Origin: Shewanella algae
GTDB lineage: Bacteria > Pseudomonadota > Gammaproteobacteria > Enterobacterales > Shewanellaceae
Reading direction: 5' to 3'
DNA: 64,000 nt
Assembly: GCF_009183365.2 (NCBI RefSeq)
Contig: NZ_CP068230.1
Coordinates: 4,369,001 to 4,433,000, forward strand
The notes below the pieces were generated by a model that saw only the letters and a program-made list of their open reading frames with translations, made no database searches and was not told the origin of the DNA. This document shows positions 31,261 to 40,609 of the stretch, in pieces. The stretch's first letter is position 1. Each line of letters begins with the position of its first letter. Made by a program: the position numbers and the translations under genes.

Positions 31261-33027
31261 TCAGGCCTCCCTCAGGCGGGTGATGTTGGCAGGTTGACAT
31301 TGTTCATCCTGTTCCAGGGAAATAATCTCATCGGCCAGCTGATGCAGTGGCAATTGATGGCTGACCAACACTATGCAGGCCTTGGGCAACTCGGCACGCA
31401 AGAGTTGCAGCAGCGAAGTGGCGGCGGCTATGTCCAGTGCCGAGGTGGTTTCATCCAGCAGGATCAGCTCAGGGGCGTTGAGTAGCAACCGGGCAAACAT
31501 TACTCTTTGCTGCTCGCCGCCCGATAGCCGCTGCAGCCAGTTATCTGTGTGTTCGAGCGTGTCCTGCAGCTCCCCTAAACCCACCTGTTGCAACACTTGG
31601 CGGCAACGTTCGTCGCTAAACCTCTGGGTGACAGCCGGATAACAGATGAGCGACTTGAGTGAACCTTCCGGCAGATAAAGGCGCTGGGATATCCAGCAGG
31701 GACTGACCCGAGTCGCCAGCTCCCCGTAATAGCCATCCCAGAAGCCTGCCAGAGTTCGCAGTAAACTGGTTTTCCCGATACCGGAGCGGCCGTGCAGTAC
31801 CAGCAGCTTTCCCGGTGTGAGTGAAAGGCGCAGTCTTTGCAGCAGCGGCCGACCATCCGGCAACAAGAGATCCAGACTGGCCTGCAACAGCGGCACTGCC
31901 TGAGGTTCAAGCACATTGACACTTTTATCTGGGGCACTATCGGTTGCAGCTGAGGGCTTGGCGGCGACTGCCGCCTCGGGCCGCGGCGTATCGGCAAACA
32001 AACTGGCTTCAAAATGACTCAGACGCTCGACCGTAGCGCTCCAGCGCGCCAGGTCTTTATAGGCGTAGATAAACCAGCTGAGGGCACTGGCCACCTGGGT
32101 GAAGGCCATCTTTATCTGCATTAAACCGCCGAGCTGAATTGCCCCGGCAAGAAACTTGGGCAGAGCAAAGAATATCGGCGCCAACATGGTGACCTGGCTG
32201 TACCCTGTTGTGAAGAAGGCCAGATTACGCTCCTTGGACATCAAGGCGTACCAGTTTCCGGCTACCCGGGAGAAGCTTTGCGCCAGCGCCTGCTGCTCGC
32301 AGTCCTCACCTCGCTGACCGGCAATGGCTTCACTGTGGTTACGGCGCTGCACCAGGGCGATACGGAAATCCGCCTCACGCTTTTGCTGCTGAAAGTTAAG
32401 CCGGTGCAATGGTTTGCCCACCTTGTGGGTGATCAGGGTGCCTATCAGGGTGTAGAGCAGGCAGACCCACACCATGTAGCCGGGAATGGTCAACTCGGCA
32501 TCGCCCAAGGGAATGCTGATCTCGCCGGACAGCGTCCAGAGGATCACCACAAAGGAGCCTATGGTGAGTACAGAACGCAGGAAGGACAACAGCAGATCCA
32601 GCGAAGTGTCCACCAGCAGGAAAACGTCCTCGGCGATGCGTTGATCCGGGTTGTCAGGCTCCTGCTGCCCCAGCTGGATTCGGTAATGGCGACTGTCCGG
32701 CGACAGCCAGCGGCTACAGAGATCCCGGGTCATCCATTCACGCCACTGAATAATTAGCTTTTTCTTCAGGTAGTCGGCGTACACCAACACCAACACCAAG
32801 GCGACTATGATCAGCATAAACTGCTGCAACAGGGGGTAAATCAGACTGCCATCCAACTGCTGCAGCGCGTTGAAGAAGTCGCCGTTCCACTGGTTGAGCT
32901 GCACGCTGAACCAGACCGAAGAGAGGCTTAAGGTCAACACCACCAGCAGCAATGCCAACGCCGGCAGCCGTTGCCGATTACACCAAAAGGGTTTTATCAA
33001 ATGCCAGAACATGGCCAGATGTTTCAT
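31261..33027 (-). CDS. SbmA/YddA-type ABC transporter, fused permease-ATPase
   Basis: 588 residues. The N-terminal ABC_membrane_2 (SbmA/BacA-like) half has about six membrane segments (LALLLVVLTLSLSSVWFSVQ at the start, later IPGYMVWVCLLYTLIGTLI). A Pro/Ala-rich linker lies near residues 345-375. The C-terminal ATPase has Walker A LHGRSGIGKTSLL, signature LSGGEQQRVMFARLLL, Walker B LILLDETTSALD and the switch His in VLVSHQ. E. coli YddA has the same fusion. It lies 58 nt after the receptor gene, and its stop is 1 nt from the protease start. In Fus-type systems the equivalent is thought to take digested peptides across the inner membrane; direction of transport is not proven here. Confidence 0.92.
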   Translation of the reverse strand: MKHLAMFWHLIKPFWCNRQRLPALALLLVVLTLSLSSVWFSVQLNQWNGDFFNALQQLDGSLIYPLLQQFMLIIVALVLVLVYADYLKKKLIIQWREWMTRDLCSRWLSPDSRHYRIQLGQQEPDNPDQRIAEDVFLLVDTSLDLLLSFLRSVLTIGSFVVILWTLSGEISIPLGDAELTIPGYMVWVCLLYTLIGTLITHKVGKPLHRLNFQQQKREADFRIALVQRRNHSEAIAGQRGEDCEQQALAQSFSRVAGNWYALMSKERNLAFFTTGYSQVTMLAPIFFALPKFLAGAIQLGGLMQIKMAFTQVASALSWFIYAYKDLARWSATVERLSHFEASLFADTPRPEAAVAAKPSAATDSAPDKSVNVLEPQAVPLLQASLDLLLPDGRPLLQRLRLSLTPGKLLVLHGRSGIGKTSLLRTLAGFWDGYYGELATRVSPCWISQRLYLPEGSLKSLICYPAVTQRFSDERCRQVLQQVGLGELQDTLEHTDNWLQRLSGGEQQRVMFARLLLNAPELILLDETTSALDIAAATSLLQLLRAELPKACIVLVSHQLPLHQLADEIISLEQDEQCQPANITRLREA

Positions 33028-33085
33028 ATCGGAAAATCCATCAATAGCAACGGGCGGCCGCTGGGCCGCCCGCCGAAGAGTCAGC

Positions 33086-35548
33086 TTAGTATTCGTAGTT
33101 CAACTGCAACCAGAACTGACGTCCCGGCTCATAGTTGAAATAGAGCTGATCCTGGTAAACAAAGGAGTCGTTGGCATTTTTGCGGTTGAGCAGGTTGTAG
33201 ATCTCCACCGACACAGAAGCGCCCTTGGCAAACTCGGGCTGCCATTGCAACTTGGTATCCCAACGGAAGGTCGAGGCGTAGTCTACTTTGGCATACTTAA
33301 CCAGATCCTTGCCGGTCTCGGGATCGCGGAAATAACCGTTCTGATCGCGACTGGCCTGCTCACGGCTGGAGGTCCAATGCAGCAGGTTATACCAGGTAAG
33401 GCCGTAGTCATCGAACTCGTGGGTCAGCTCCAGATCTATCTTCCAGGGCGCATTGAAGTCGGTGGCCGGTAAATCGGCCGCAGCAATGACCTTGCCGTCA
33501 TACCAAACCTTATCGGCATCCACATTGAGACCGGATTCGAAATAGCTGTAACCCTCATCTTTTGGGGTGTTGCTCTTGGTTTCCTGCCAGGCGACCGAGA
33601 ACTTGGCCTGGTGGTTTGCGCCCCAAAATTGAAGGGTTTCCCGATTCATCAGGGTGAAGATCACGCTGTCATGGCTGGTGCTGCCGCTGTTGTCGAAGGT
33701 GCGAATGGCGCGCTGCTCATAGTCATCAGTGCCGGGATACTTATAACGGCTGCGCACTTCATCACGGCCGTTGCGGTGCACATAGTTCAGCTTCCAGATG
33801 CTGTTGCCCCAAATCTGTTGAACGCCGGCGGTAAACTCGTCGTTATAGGGCGTTTGCAGCTCTTCCATCCCCTCATAATCCCGGGTCGGCATCCAGTCGT
33901 TGTCGGCAGAGTTGGGTTTACAGTCAAAGTAGCAATGCACCAGGCCACCGTTTTGGCCGCTGTAGAGAGCATAAGTCAACATGGAGCGACCATAGTAACG
34001 GTTGGCCCCGGCGGTCAGCAGGGTGTTGCCGTTGCCAAACAGGTTCCAGCTGCTGCTGAGTCTCGGAGCCAGATTATTGCGATTGACAAAGCCGTCGTGA
34101 TCCAGCCGCAGACCAGGCCTGAAGCTAAAATCGCCCCAGTTGATCACATCTTCAACATAGAGGGCATACTGGCTGTGAGTGCTCTTGTATCTGCCTTCAA
34201 GGAAGGCATCGAGACGCAGTTGTGACCAGCCCATCATCTCCAGGCTGCCGTCGTAGTTGTTGCGGTAGTAAGTCTTGTCCCGGTTGAACTCGGCGTCGGT
34301 GTAACTGGCTTCGCCCCCGAGGGTAAAGGTGTGACTCATACCGGCCCATTTGAGGGGATCCCATTTCCACTTCAACTTGGCGGTACTGGTTTCCTGGGTA
34401 GAGTCCAGATCGCCCGGGCCTCCGGAGGAGTAGGAGCGATTGCTCTGCCAGTCCATCAATTGCACCCAGTAAGTCTGCTCGCCGGCACGCTTGTCTGTCA
34501 TGCGGTTATAGTTGAGCGACAACTCCAGTGTCGAAGCGTCAAAGCCGTGCTCTATCTCCAGGGTAGAACTGTAGCCTTTGTGTTCATCGCGGTAGTCTGA
34601 ATTGGCCACCCCGTTGAAGAACATGTCCGCCTCATAGGCCGAATAGGCCAGCGACAGATGCGCCGTGGTGCGTGGTGAAGCGTACCAGGTAAACTTGCTG
34701 AACAGATTGTCTGAGGTGCGCCGTTGATGCTTGAGGCCGCCGCCTGTCTTGAAGGCCACCAGCTCACCGTTGGCATCCAGTCCCACTGCGGTAGCAGGTA
34801 CATTCATCATGGGGATTTTCGACTCACGCCGGGAAACCGAAGCCACAAAACCCAAGTCGTCGGTAATGCCGGTTTCAAAGCTCAGGCCATAGTTGCGCTT
34901 GCTGTAATCTGTCTGGAATCTGGCCGGTTGTGACAGGTCATTATTGGCCGAGTCAAACTGCAATTTGTCATCTATATGCACCTTGTTCCAACTGGCATCC
35001 GTTTGGCGGAAATAGACGCTGGCGGCAGTTTCCCCTTGCCAACTGCGGGTTGTGGCATCCACTACCCCGCCGGTAAAGCCACCGAATTCCACCGGAATAT
35101 TGGCATCATAAAGGGTCACGCTGTCTATCAGGCGGCTGTCGACATACAAACCCTGCTCGTCGCTGGACAGACGGGCATTGGTGACCACGCTGCCATCGAC
35201 CGGATCCAGGTCGTTGTTGATGCTCATGCCATCGAGCAGGAAGGCATTTTGATAGGCATTGCTGCCGTGAATGGAAATGTCGGCGGGTTTGATCTCCCCC
35301 TGATTCAGACTGCTGTTGGCGCTGTTGGAAAACTGCACCGCCGGATTGGACCTGAGCAAGTCGGTCAGGTTACCGTCACCGGTTGGGCGTTTTTTGATAT
35401 CTTCCCGGGTCAGGGTTTCATGTTGGGTCAGGCCATTGTCGGCCTGCTCTCTGACGATTATCTCCTGTTGATCAGCCACATCAACCTGTTGCGCCTGAGC
35501 TACCGGCACTAATGCCAGACCACAGACTACAGCCGCGTGTTTCTTCAT
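33086..35548 (-). CDS. TonB-dependent outer-membrane receptor of the protease-associated import operon
   Basis: 820 residues from ATG 35548, chosen because the chain then starts with a standard signal peptide (MKKHAAVVCGLALVPVAQAQ) and an AGGGATTGAGG stretch precedes it. A TonB-box-like stretch QQEIIVRE lies soon after cleavage. The plug domain contains LTDLLRSNPAVQF and ISIHGSNAYQNAFLLDGMSI; the beta-barrel ends in an aromatic residue (QLNYEY). It resembles the YddB/FusA class in context. It heads an operon with the ABC transporter and M16 protease and is divergent from a full TonB complex across a Fur box. This implies iron-repressed expression and TonB-energised import of a large ligand. 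The ligand, possibly an iron protein, is inferred only from the analogous systems. Confidence 0.92.
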   Translation of the reverse strand: MKKHAAVVCGLALVPVAQAQQVDVADQQEIIVREQADNGLTQHETLTREDIKKRPTGDGNLTDLLRSNPAVQFSNSANSSLNQGEIKPADISIHGSNAYQNAFLLDGMSINNDLDPVDGSVVTNARLSSDEQGLYVDSRLIDSVTLYDANIPVEFGGFTGGVVDATTRSWQGETAASVYFRQTDASWNKVHIDDKLQFDSANNDLSQPARFQTDYSKRNYGLSFETGITDDLGFVASVSRRESKIPMMNVPATAVGLDANGELVAFKTGGGLKHQRRTSDNLFSKFTWYASPRTTAHLSLAYSAYEADMFFNGVANSDYRDEHKGYSSTLEIEHGFDASTLELSLNYNRMTDKRAGEQTYWVQLMDWQSNRSYSSGGPGDLDSTQETSTAKLKWKWDPLKWAGMSHTFTLGGEASYTDAEFNRDKTYYRNNYDGSLEMMGWSQLRLDAFLEGRYKSTHSQYALYVEDVINWGDFSFRPGLRLDHDGFVNRNNLAPRLSSSWNLFGNGNTLLTAGANRYYGRSMLTYALYSGQNGGLVHCYFDCKPNSADNDWMPTRDYEGMEELQTPYNDEFTAGVQQIWGNSIWKLNYVHRNGRDEVRSRYKYPGTDDYEQRAIRTFDNSGSTSHDSVIFTLMNRETLQFWGANHQAKFSVAWQETKSNTPKDEGYSYFESGLNVDADKVWYDGKVIAAADLPATDFNAPWKIDLELTHEFDDYGLTWYNLLHWTSSREQASRDQNGYFRDPETGKDLVKYAKVDYASTFRWDTKLQWQPEFAKGASVSVEIYNLLNRKNANDSFVYQDQLYFNYEPGRQFWLQLNYEY

Positions 35549-35641
35549 CCTCAATCCCTTTATTGTTAAAAAACAGCGATGCCGGTGCTGAACCCGCACC
35601 ACTAAAGTGTGAGGTTGGCCAAAATAACCCGATCAAATACA

Positions 35642-35660
35642 AATGACAATTGTTATCATT
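35642..35660. promoter_or_regulatory. Fur box in the divergent promoter region
   Basis: AATGACAATTGTTATCATT is a 19-bp near-perfect palindrome closely matching the Fur consensus (GATAATGATAATCATTATC type, 9-1-9). It lies 94 nt from the receptor start and 94 nt from the DUF3450 gene start, positioned to repress both operons when iron is sufficient. A further GATAATG half site follows at about 35671. Confidence 0.85.
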
Positions 35661-35753
35661 ACTATTTGCTGATAATGTCTCAAATCATGTCAACATTCTG
35701 GTGATGATGTGCGCAAAACCACAGCATTCCAGACAAAAAATATTTTCATTCAG

Positions 35754-36494
35754 ATGTTTACTAAAACAGCAGTATCTGTCTTGGCCGCCTGGGTATTACA
35801 GGTGGCGGCCACGCCGAGTGACCTCAACGAGATCCACAGGGCCGATCGTCAGGGATTAAAGGCCAGCCAACAAGCCCAGCAAGCCATAGAAAAACTCGAT
35901 GATGAGCAGCAATCCCTGATCCAGGAAAGCCGCCAACTCAAGCATGAAATCCAACTGGCCAGCCACTACCAAAAGCAGTTGCAACAGCAGATAGGGCAGC
36001 TGCAATCTTCTCTGGAGGAGCTTGGCGAGCAGCGCCGGCAACTGCGCCAGACCCGGATGCAGCTGGCCCCGATGATGGACGAAATGCTGCTGTCGCTCAC
36101 GCAACTGGTGCGGGCCGATCTGCCATTTCAGCAGCAGGAAAGGCAGCAGCGTCTCGATAACTTGCAGCTCCTGCTGCAAAGCGCCGAATTGAACCAGGGC
36201 GAGAAACTGACCCGGCTGTTGGACGCCTACCAGGTGGAGCTCAGCTATGGCTACAGTGTAGAGAGCTGGCAGGGCAAACTCGGCGACGGTCGGCTGGTGA
36301 ATTTTCTGCGCGCCGGACGCCTGGGGTACTTTTTCCTCACCCTGGATGGCAAGGCCGGTGGCCGCTGGCAGAGAGATAATTGGCAGGCGCTGGCGCCTGA
36401 GCAGCTTGGCAATGTCGCCGCAGCCATCCGAGTCGCCTCCGGAGATGGCATACCGACACTGCTGCAACTGCCTCTGATAGCGGAGGCATCATGA
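35754..36494 (+). CDS. DUF3450 periplasmic coiled-coil protein of a TonB2 complex
   Basis: About 246 residues from ATG 35754; a GTG at 35709 is an alternative and neither has a good ribosome binding site. A signal-like N-terminus (MFTKTAVSVLAAWVLQVAAT) is followed by a Gln/Leu-rich coiled coil (about residues 30-110) and a conserved globular C-terminal part ending in DGRLVNFLRAGRLGYFFLTL, the DUF3450 signature. Genes of this family precede TtpC-ExbB2-ExbD2-TonB2 in Vibrio and Shewanella. It is the first gene of a six-gene operon whose reading frames overlap or abut. Its exact role in TonB energisation is not established to my knowledge. Confidence 0.85.
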   Translation: MFTKTAVSVLAAWVLQVAATPSDLNEIHRADRQGLKASQQAQQAIEKLDDEQQSLIQESRQLKHEIQLASHYQKQLQQQIGQLQSSLEELGEQRRQLRQTRMQLAPMMDEMLLSLTQLVRADLPFQQQERQQRLDNLQLLLQSAELNQGEKLTRLLDAYQVELSYGYSVESWQGKLGDGRLVNFLRAGRLGYFFLTLDGKAGGRWQRDNWQALAPEQLGNVAAAIRVASGDGIPTLLQLPLIAEAS

Positions 36495-37819
36495 GCTTTT
36501 TGTCTTCCCTCACTCGCCAGAGCATGATGCGTCCCGCATTACTGTGGTCGCTATCGATGTTGTCGCTCTCATTGTCCCTCCCCTGCCAGGCCGAGAGTCT
36601 GCAACAGGTGTTGGAACAGGTTCGCAGTGGCAGTCGCCAGGAACAAGCGGCCGCCGAGCGGCAAGAGAACCTGAGTCGTCAGAGCCTGGAGCAGGTACGC
36701 AGCAACCATAAGAAACTGCAGCAGCAACTCACCCGTACTCAGGCAAATAACCTGGAACTTGAAGACCAACTGCTGGCGCTGCAGCAAAGCCTCAAGGACA
36801 AACAGGCGCAGCTCAACGCCGAGAAAGCCAGTCTCGACGGGGTGTTTCGCGCCATCCAGGAACATGAGCAGTTGCTGCTCACCACAGTGGCACCCCACAA
36901 CCTCTGGCGCCACGACAGCAGCGGCCTTGCCGAGATACCCACTGACCAACTTGGCCTGCAGCGACTGCAGGCGCTTTGGACCGCATTGACAGAACAAAGC
37001 GTATTGGCAGCCAAACCCATAGTGCAAAGCAGCGAAGGCCTCAATGCCGATGGCACCCCAGTGCTATTGAATGTCACCGAATATGGGCCTTTCAATGCCC
37101 TCAGCGACAAAGGCTGGGTACGCTACTTGCCGGCGCAGCAAAGCTGGCAACTGCTGGCAGAGCAGCCAAAGCTATCGCCCACCCAGGGGAGTGTCTGGCT
37201 CGACCCCTCATTTGGCAAGTTGCTGCAACAGGCGGCAAACGGTAACGGCTGGTTCGACAAGCTCAAACCGGCAGGAATAGTCGGCGTCTTTATCGGCCTG
37301 ATAGCCCTGATAGCCTTAGGCATAGCCCTGAACCGCCTGTGGATACTGCGCCGCGAAAAACGGCGGCTGACCCAACAGCAGGCCAGTCAGCAAGTGCAGA
37401 GTGACAATGCCCTCGGCCGGGTGATGTTGGCGGCAACCGATTGCCCCGAGGAGCAACTCGAAGCGCGGCTCAACGCCGCCGTACTCAGCGAAGTCCCCCG
37501 CCTGACCCGTGGTACTGGCACCCTGGCGGTATTGGCGGGGATCCCGCCGCTGCTGGGGCTTCTGGGCACGGTTGGCGGCATGATTGAAACTTTCGATGTG
37601 ATCACCCGTTTCGGCAGCAACAACACAGAGCTGCTCTCGGGTGGCATTGCCGAGGCACTGCTGACCACCCAGCTGGGACTGATGACAGCCATTCCGCTGC
37701 TGTTGCTGCACTGCGCAGTCAAGAGCCAGAGTCGGCAACTGACCCAGATGCTTGAGCAGGAAGCGGCCGCCCTGGTGGTATTGCAGCGCTTTGGTGACAC
37801 AGGTAACCCCGGGCAATGA
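36491..37819 (+). CDS. ttpC: TtpC-like MotA/TolQ/ExbB-family protein
   Basis: 442 residues. Signal/anchor sequence at the N-terminus (RPALLWSLSMLSLSLSLPCQ), then a long periplasmic coiled coil (about residues 35-130), a membrane segment near residue 255-275 (GIVGVFIGLIALIALGIALN), and a C-terminal MotA/TolQ/ExbB channel domain with LAVLAGIPPLLGLLGTVGGM and GGIAEALLTTQLGLMTAIPL. This composite layout is that of Vibrio TtpC, an extra component needed for TonB2 function. Its start overlaps the preceding gene by 4 nt, and its stop overlaps the following exbB by 4 nt, indicating tight coupling in the operon. Confidence 0.9.
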   Translation: MSFLSSLTRQSMMRPALLWSLSMLSLSLSLPCQAESLQQVLEQVRSGSRQEQAAAERQENLSRQSLEQVRSNHKKLQQQLTRTQANNLELEDQLLALQQSLKDKQAQLNAEKASLDGVFRAIQEHEQLLLTTVAPHNLWRHDSSGLAEIPTDQLGLQRLQALWTALTEQSVLAAKPIVQSSEGLNADGTPVLLNVTEYGPFNALSDKGWVRYLPAQQSWQLLAEQPKLSPTQGSVWLDPSFGKLLQQAANGNGWFDKLKPAGIVGVFIGLIALIALGIALNRLWILRREKRRLTQQQASQQVQSDNALGRVMLAATDCPEEQLEARLNAAVLSEVPRLTRGTGTLAVLAGIPPLLGLLGTVGGMIETFDVITRFGSNNTELLSGGIAEALLTTQLGLMTAIPLLLLHCAVKSQSRQLTQMLEQEAAALVVLQRFGDTGNPGQ

Positions 37820-38310
37820 GCACTTTCTATGACTTTGTGCTGCAGGCCGGCGTCATTGTTTGGCTGATACTGCTGCTCTCTTGCCTGATGTGGTATCTGC
37901 TGCTTAAGGGCTTTAGCCGTATTCACCGGCTGAGCCCCCGCTGGCTGGATGATGCCCGACACTTGAATCCCAAGCTAGCGCGCTATGACCTCTGGCAAAA
38001 GGCGCAGCTGCAACAAGCCTTTCTCAGCCGCGCCGCCCTGAATTTAAGCGGCGGAATCGACTGGATAGATTCACTGATAAAGATACTGCCGCTGCTGGGG
38101 CTCTTGGGCACTGTCGATGGGATGATCAGCAGTTTTGCCGAGCTTGGGCAACTCGATGTCCAAAAACAGCTGTCATCCGGGATCAGCTCGGCACTGCTGA
38201 CCACATTGGCCGGTTTGGTGACCTCTCTTTCCGGACTCTATCTGGCCTATCAGCTCAAGCAGAGCAATCAGCGGTTGCTGGCGGAGCTGCGCCGGACATT
38301 TTCGGAGTAA
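37816..38310 (+). CDS. exbB: ExbB2-type TonB proton channel subunit
   Basis: 164 residues with three membrane segments: AGVIVWLILLLSCLMWYLLL at the start, then IKILPLLGLLGTVDGMISSF and SALLTTLAGLVTSLSGLYLA. The two latter contain the conserved ExbB/TolQ channel residues ('LGLLGTV.GM' and 'LLTT..GL'). The short form without a large N-terminal domain is typical of ExbB2. It would form the pentameric proton channel with ExbD in the inner membrane to energise TonB. It overlaps ttpC by 4 nt, and exbD follows 3 nt later. Confidence 0.92.
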   Translation: MSTFYDFVLQAGVIVWLILLLSCLMWYLLLKGFSRIHRLSPRWLDDARHLNPKLARYDLWQKAQLQQAFLSRAALNLSGGIDWIDSLIKILPLLGLLGTVDGMISSFAELGQLDVQKQLSSGISSALLTTLAGLVTSLSGLYLAYQLKQSNQRLLAELRRTFSE

Positions 38311-38313
38311 AAG

Positions 38314-38721
38314 ATGCAATTCAAACATACAGATGATCAGGGCACAGAAGCCAATGTCGATCTCACTCCCTTGATTGACGTGGTATTTATTCTATTGATC
38401 TTCTTTATTTTATCGGCGTCATTTCAGAAGACCCAGTCGCTGGAGCTGGAACGCCCCACAGCTCAGGTGCAAGACAATCAGGATAAGCGCGCCATCTTAA
38501 TCAGCATAGACAAACACAATGTGATCTGGCTGGAGCAGCAAGCCGTCAAAGCGGTTGAACTGCCCGCCAGGCTGAAACACACGCTGGCAAGTTCAGAACA
38601 GAGTTCGGCCATTATCGAAGTGGATAAGCATGTCACCAGCGGCAAGCTCATCGAAGTGGTCGACAAAGTACGCATCGCAGGAGTCAATAATGTGGCCGTC
38701 GCAACCCAAGACCCCAGCTAG
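38314..38721 (+). CDS. exbD: ExbD2-type TonB energising protein
   Basis: 135 residues with the short cytoplasmic tail, then one membrane helix containing the essential aspartate in VDLTPLIDVVFILLIFFILS (Asp25 by position) and a periplasmic domain of about 90 residues. The ExbD/TolR signature 'LTPLIDVVFxLLIFF' is complete. It carries the proton-accepting Asp of the ExbB-ExbD channel. Its end overlaps the tonB start by 32 nt. Confidence 0.93.
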   Translation: MQFKHTDDQGTEANVDLTPLIDVVFILLIFFILSASFQKTQSLELERPTAQVQDNQDKRAILISIDKHNVIWLEQQAVKAVELPARLKHTLASSEQSSAIIEVDKHVTSGKLIEVVDKVRIAGVNNVAVATQDPS

Positions 38722-39349
38722 CCAAACAGGACTGATTTTCACCAGTGCCATACTGATCAATCTGGCGTTGGCCAGCCTGATCTATGCCCTGACTCTGAGC
38801 CAAAGCACAGCACCAGTTAAACGGGTCACATTGGGCGGAGTCTACTTTCCCGAGCGGCAGGATAGCAAACCGCAAGAGCCCTTGCCTGAGGTGCGCCTCA
38901 GCTCGGCGCCGCTGACTTCCTCGCCACCACCTCCGCCCATGACACTGGATCTCAGCGCGCTGGATGCCAACACAGGTATTCCTGTGCCGGATCCCCTGTG
39001 GCCGACGCCGGATGATATTCAGCAAATCCAGCCACCTACGCTGAATTTCAGCCAAAACGGCAGCGCTCCCGGCAGTACCATGCAGGCCAGTATCGCCATG
39101 GCGCAGGTGGTATTTCAAATGCCGCCCGAATACCCGCTGCAGGCCAAACAGCGGGGCATTGAAGGACAGGTGACCTTGGATTTGGCGATCAACCCGGAGG
39201 GCAGAGTGGAAGATATCAAGTTGGTGGATGAAACCCCCAGCGGCGTGTTTTACCGCTCGGCTTCCAGAGCCGTGCTCAGGTGGCGCTTCGCGGCGCCCAA
39301 GCAGACCCAATGGCAACGGATAGTGATCAGATATGAACTTGAAAAATAG
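38690..39349 (+). CDS. tonB: TonB2-type energy transducer
   Basis: 219 residues from ATG 38690, chosen because AGGAG lies 6 nt upstream and the membrane anchor then starts near residue 14 (GLIFTSAILINLALASLIYA). A proline-rich spacer with PPPPP follows, and the C-terminal TonB domain has PPEYPLQAKQRGIEGQVTLD and SASRAVLRWRFAAP. The short spacer fits TonB2 rather than TonB1. It would contact TonB boxes of outer-membrane receptors, probably including the divergent receptor. It overlaps exbD by 32 nt and the TPR gene by 17 nt. Confidence 0.93.
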   Translation: MWPSQPKTPASQTGLIFTSAILINLALASLIYALTLSQSTAPVKRVTLGGVYFPERQDSKPQEPLPEVRLSSAPLTSSPPPPPMTLDLSALDANTGIPVPDPLWPTPDDIQQIQPPTLNFSQNGSAPGSTMQASIAMAQVVFQMPPEYPLQAKQRGIEGQVTLDLAINPEGRVEDIKLVDETPSGVFYRSASRAVLRWRFAAPKQTQWQRIVIRYELEK

Positions 39350-40529
39350 CTTGTTGTTTTGCTGCATTCTGTTCAGCGCGCCGCTGCTGGCGAGCAATGC
39401 ACTGCAACGTTACCAACAACTGCAGTTTCAATTGCAGCGGGATCCTGCTGCGGCGCTCAAGGCGATTGAAAGCTTTCAGCGTCAGTATGCCGAAGGCAGC
39501 GACAGTGAGCAGCAGATGGCGGCCTACCTGCATCTGCAGGCCTGCATCAGTCTCAAGAACTATCAGTGCGCCGCGCAGCAAACCCGGCTGTTGCTGGCTT
39601 TACCCGTCACGGCATTGCAGCAACGGGATCTCTATAAGCTGGGTGCCCAGTTGAACTATCAGCAAAGCGAATACCGCCAAAGCCTCGAATACAGTAAGCA
39701 GTGGCTGCAACTGGCGGCCAATCTCCAAGAGCAACAACAGGAACAAGAACTTAAACCCGGCGCCACTGAATTTGCCACCATGCACTCGCTGGCCTCCTAC
39801 GCCGAATTTCAGTTGCAGCACCTGCCAAAGGCCACTGAGCAGATGCGTCTGGCACTGGATTGGGAAGTCACCGAAACCCGGCAACACTTTCTGCAGTCCC
39901 TGTATCAAAGGCAGCAGCGTTTGGCGGAAGAAGAGCAACTGCTGAGGCAGATGATCGCCGCCTATCCGGATCGCCCCCTCTATTGGGAACGTCTGGGCCA
40001 TAACCTGCAGCAACAGGGGCAAGAGCAGGAATCGCTCAATGTCCTCAGCTCGGCCTACAAGGCCGGGCAGTTGCCCACTCGCAGCATTCCACTGCTGGCA
40101 CAGTTATTGATGCTGCATCAGGCCCCCGGCCGAGCGGCAGATCTGCTGGAGCAACACAGCGAGGCACTGGCACAACACTCCAGCTATAAGCCGCTGTTAT
40201 CTAAGGCCTATTTGTTGTCGCGTCAAAGAGACAAGGCGCTGAGCCTGCTGCAGAAATCAAGCCAAACCCAAGGACAAAAATCCCTGCCGCTGCGGGCACA
40301 ATTGGCTTACAGCCTGGGGCAATGGCCGCTGGCACAACAACTGTTGTCACAGCTACGGCAGCAAGATGCAGATAACCGCTACTGGCAGCTGTTGCTGGCC
40401 CTGAGCCACTACGAAGCCGGGCAGTTACAACAAGCCAAAACCTTGCTTAAAGCGATCAACCAGGGAGAGTACCAGACGACGGCGGCTCAGTGGCTGAATC
40501 AGATAAACTACCTCACGGACGCCCCCTGA
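39333..40529 (+). CDS. TPR-repeat periplasmic protein of the TonB2 operon
   Basis: 398 residues with an N-terminal signal sequence (SLLFCCILFSAPLLASNALQ) and an alpha-helical, Gln/Leu-rich body organised as TPR-like repeats, for example LYWERLGHNLQQQGQEQESL near residue 215. A TPR gene closes the same operon in Vibrio (after tonB2). It overlaps the tonB end by 17 nt. It probably acts in the periplasm as a scaffold for the TonB complex; this is inferred from position. The operon ends here, and a 127-nt gap with an NsrR-like site follows. Confidence 0.85.
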   Translation: MNLKNSLLFCCILFSAPLLASNALQRYQQLQFQLQRDPAAALKAIESFQRQYAEGSDSEQQMAAYLHLQACISLKNYQCAAQQTRLLLALPVTALQQRDLYKLGAQLNYQQSEYRQSLEYSKQWLQLAANLQEQQQEQELKPGATEFATMHSLASYAEFQLQHLPKATEQMRLALDWEVTETRQHFLQSLYQRQQRLAEEEQLLRQMIAAYPDRPLYWERLGHNLQQQGQEQESLNVLSSAYKAGQLPTRSIPLLAQLLMLHQAPGRAADLLEQHSEALAQHSSYKPLLSKAYLLSRQRDKALSLLQKSSQTQGQKSLPLRAQLAYSLGQWPLAQQLLSQLRQQDADNRYWQLLLALSHYEAGQLQQAKTLLKAINQGEYQTTAAQWLNQINYLTDAP

Positions 40530-40609
40530 GGCTCTATCAGGTTTGCTGCAAAATGTGATTAACCAAGCAAAACAGTCAAGTTTTATTGGCCTAAGCTTGG
40601 CTAAAATTA

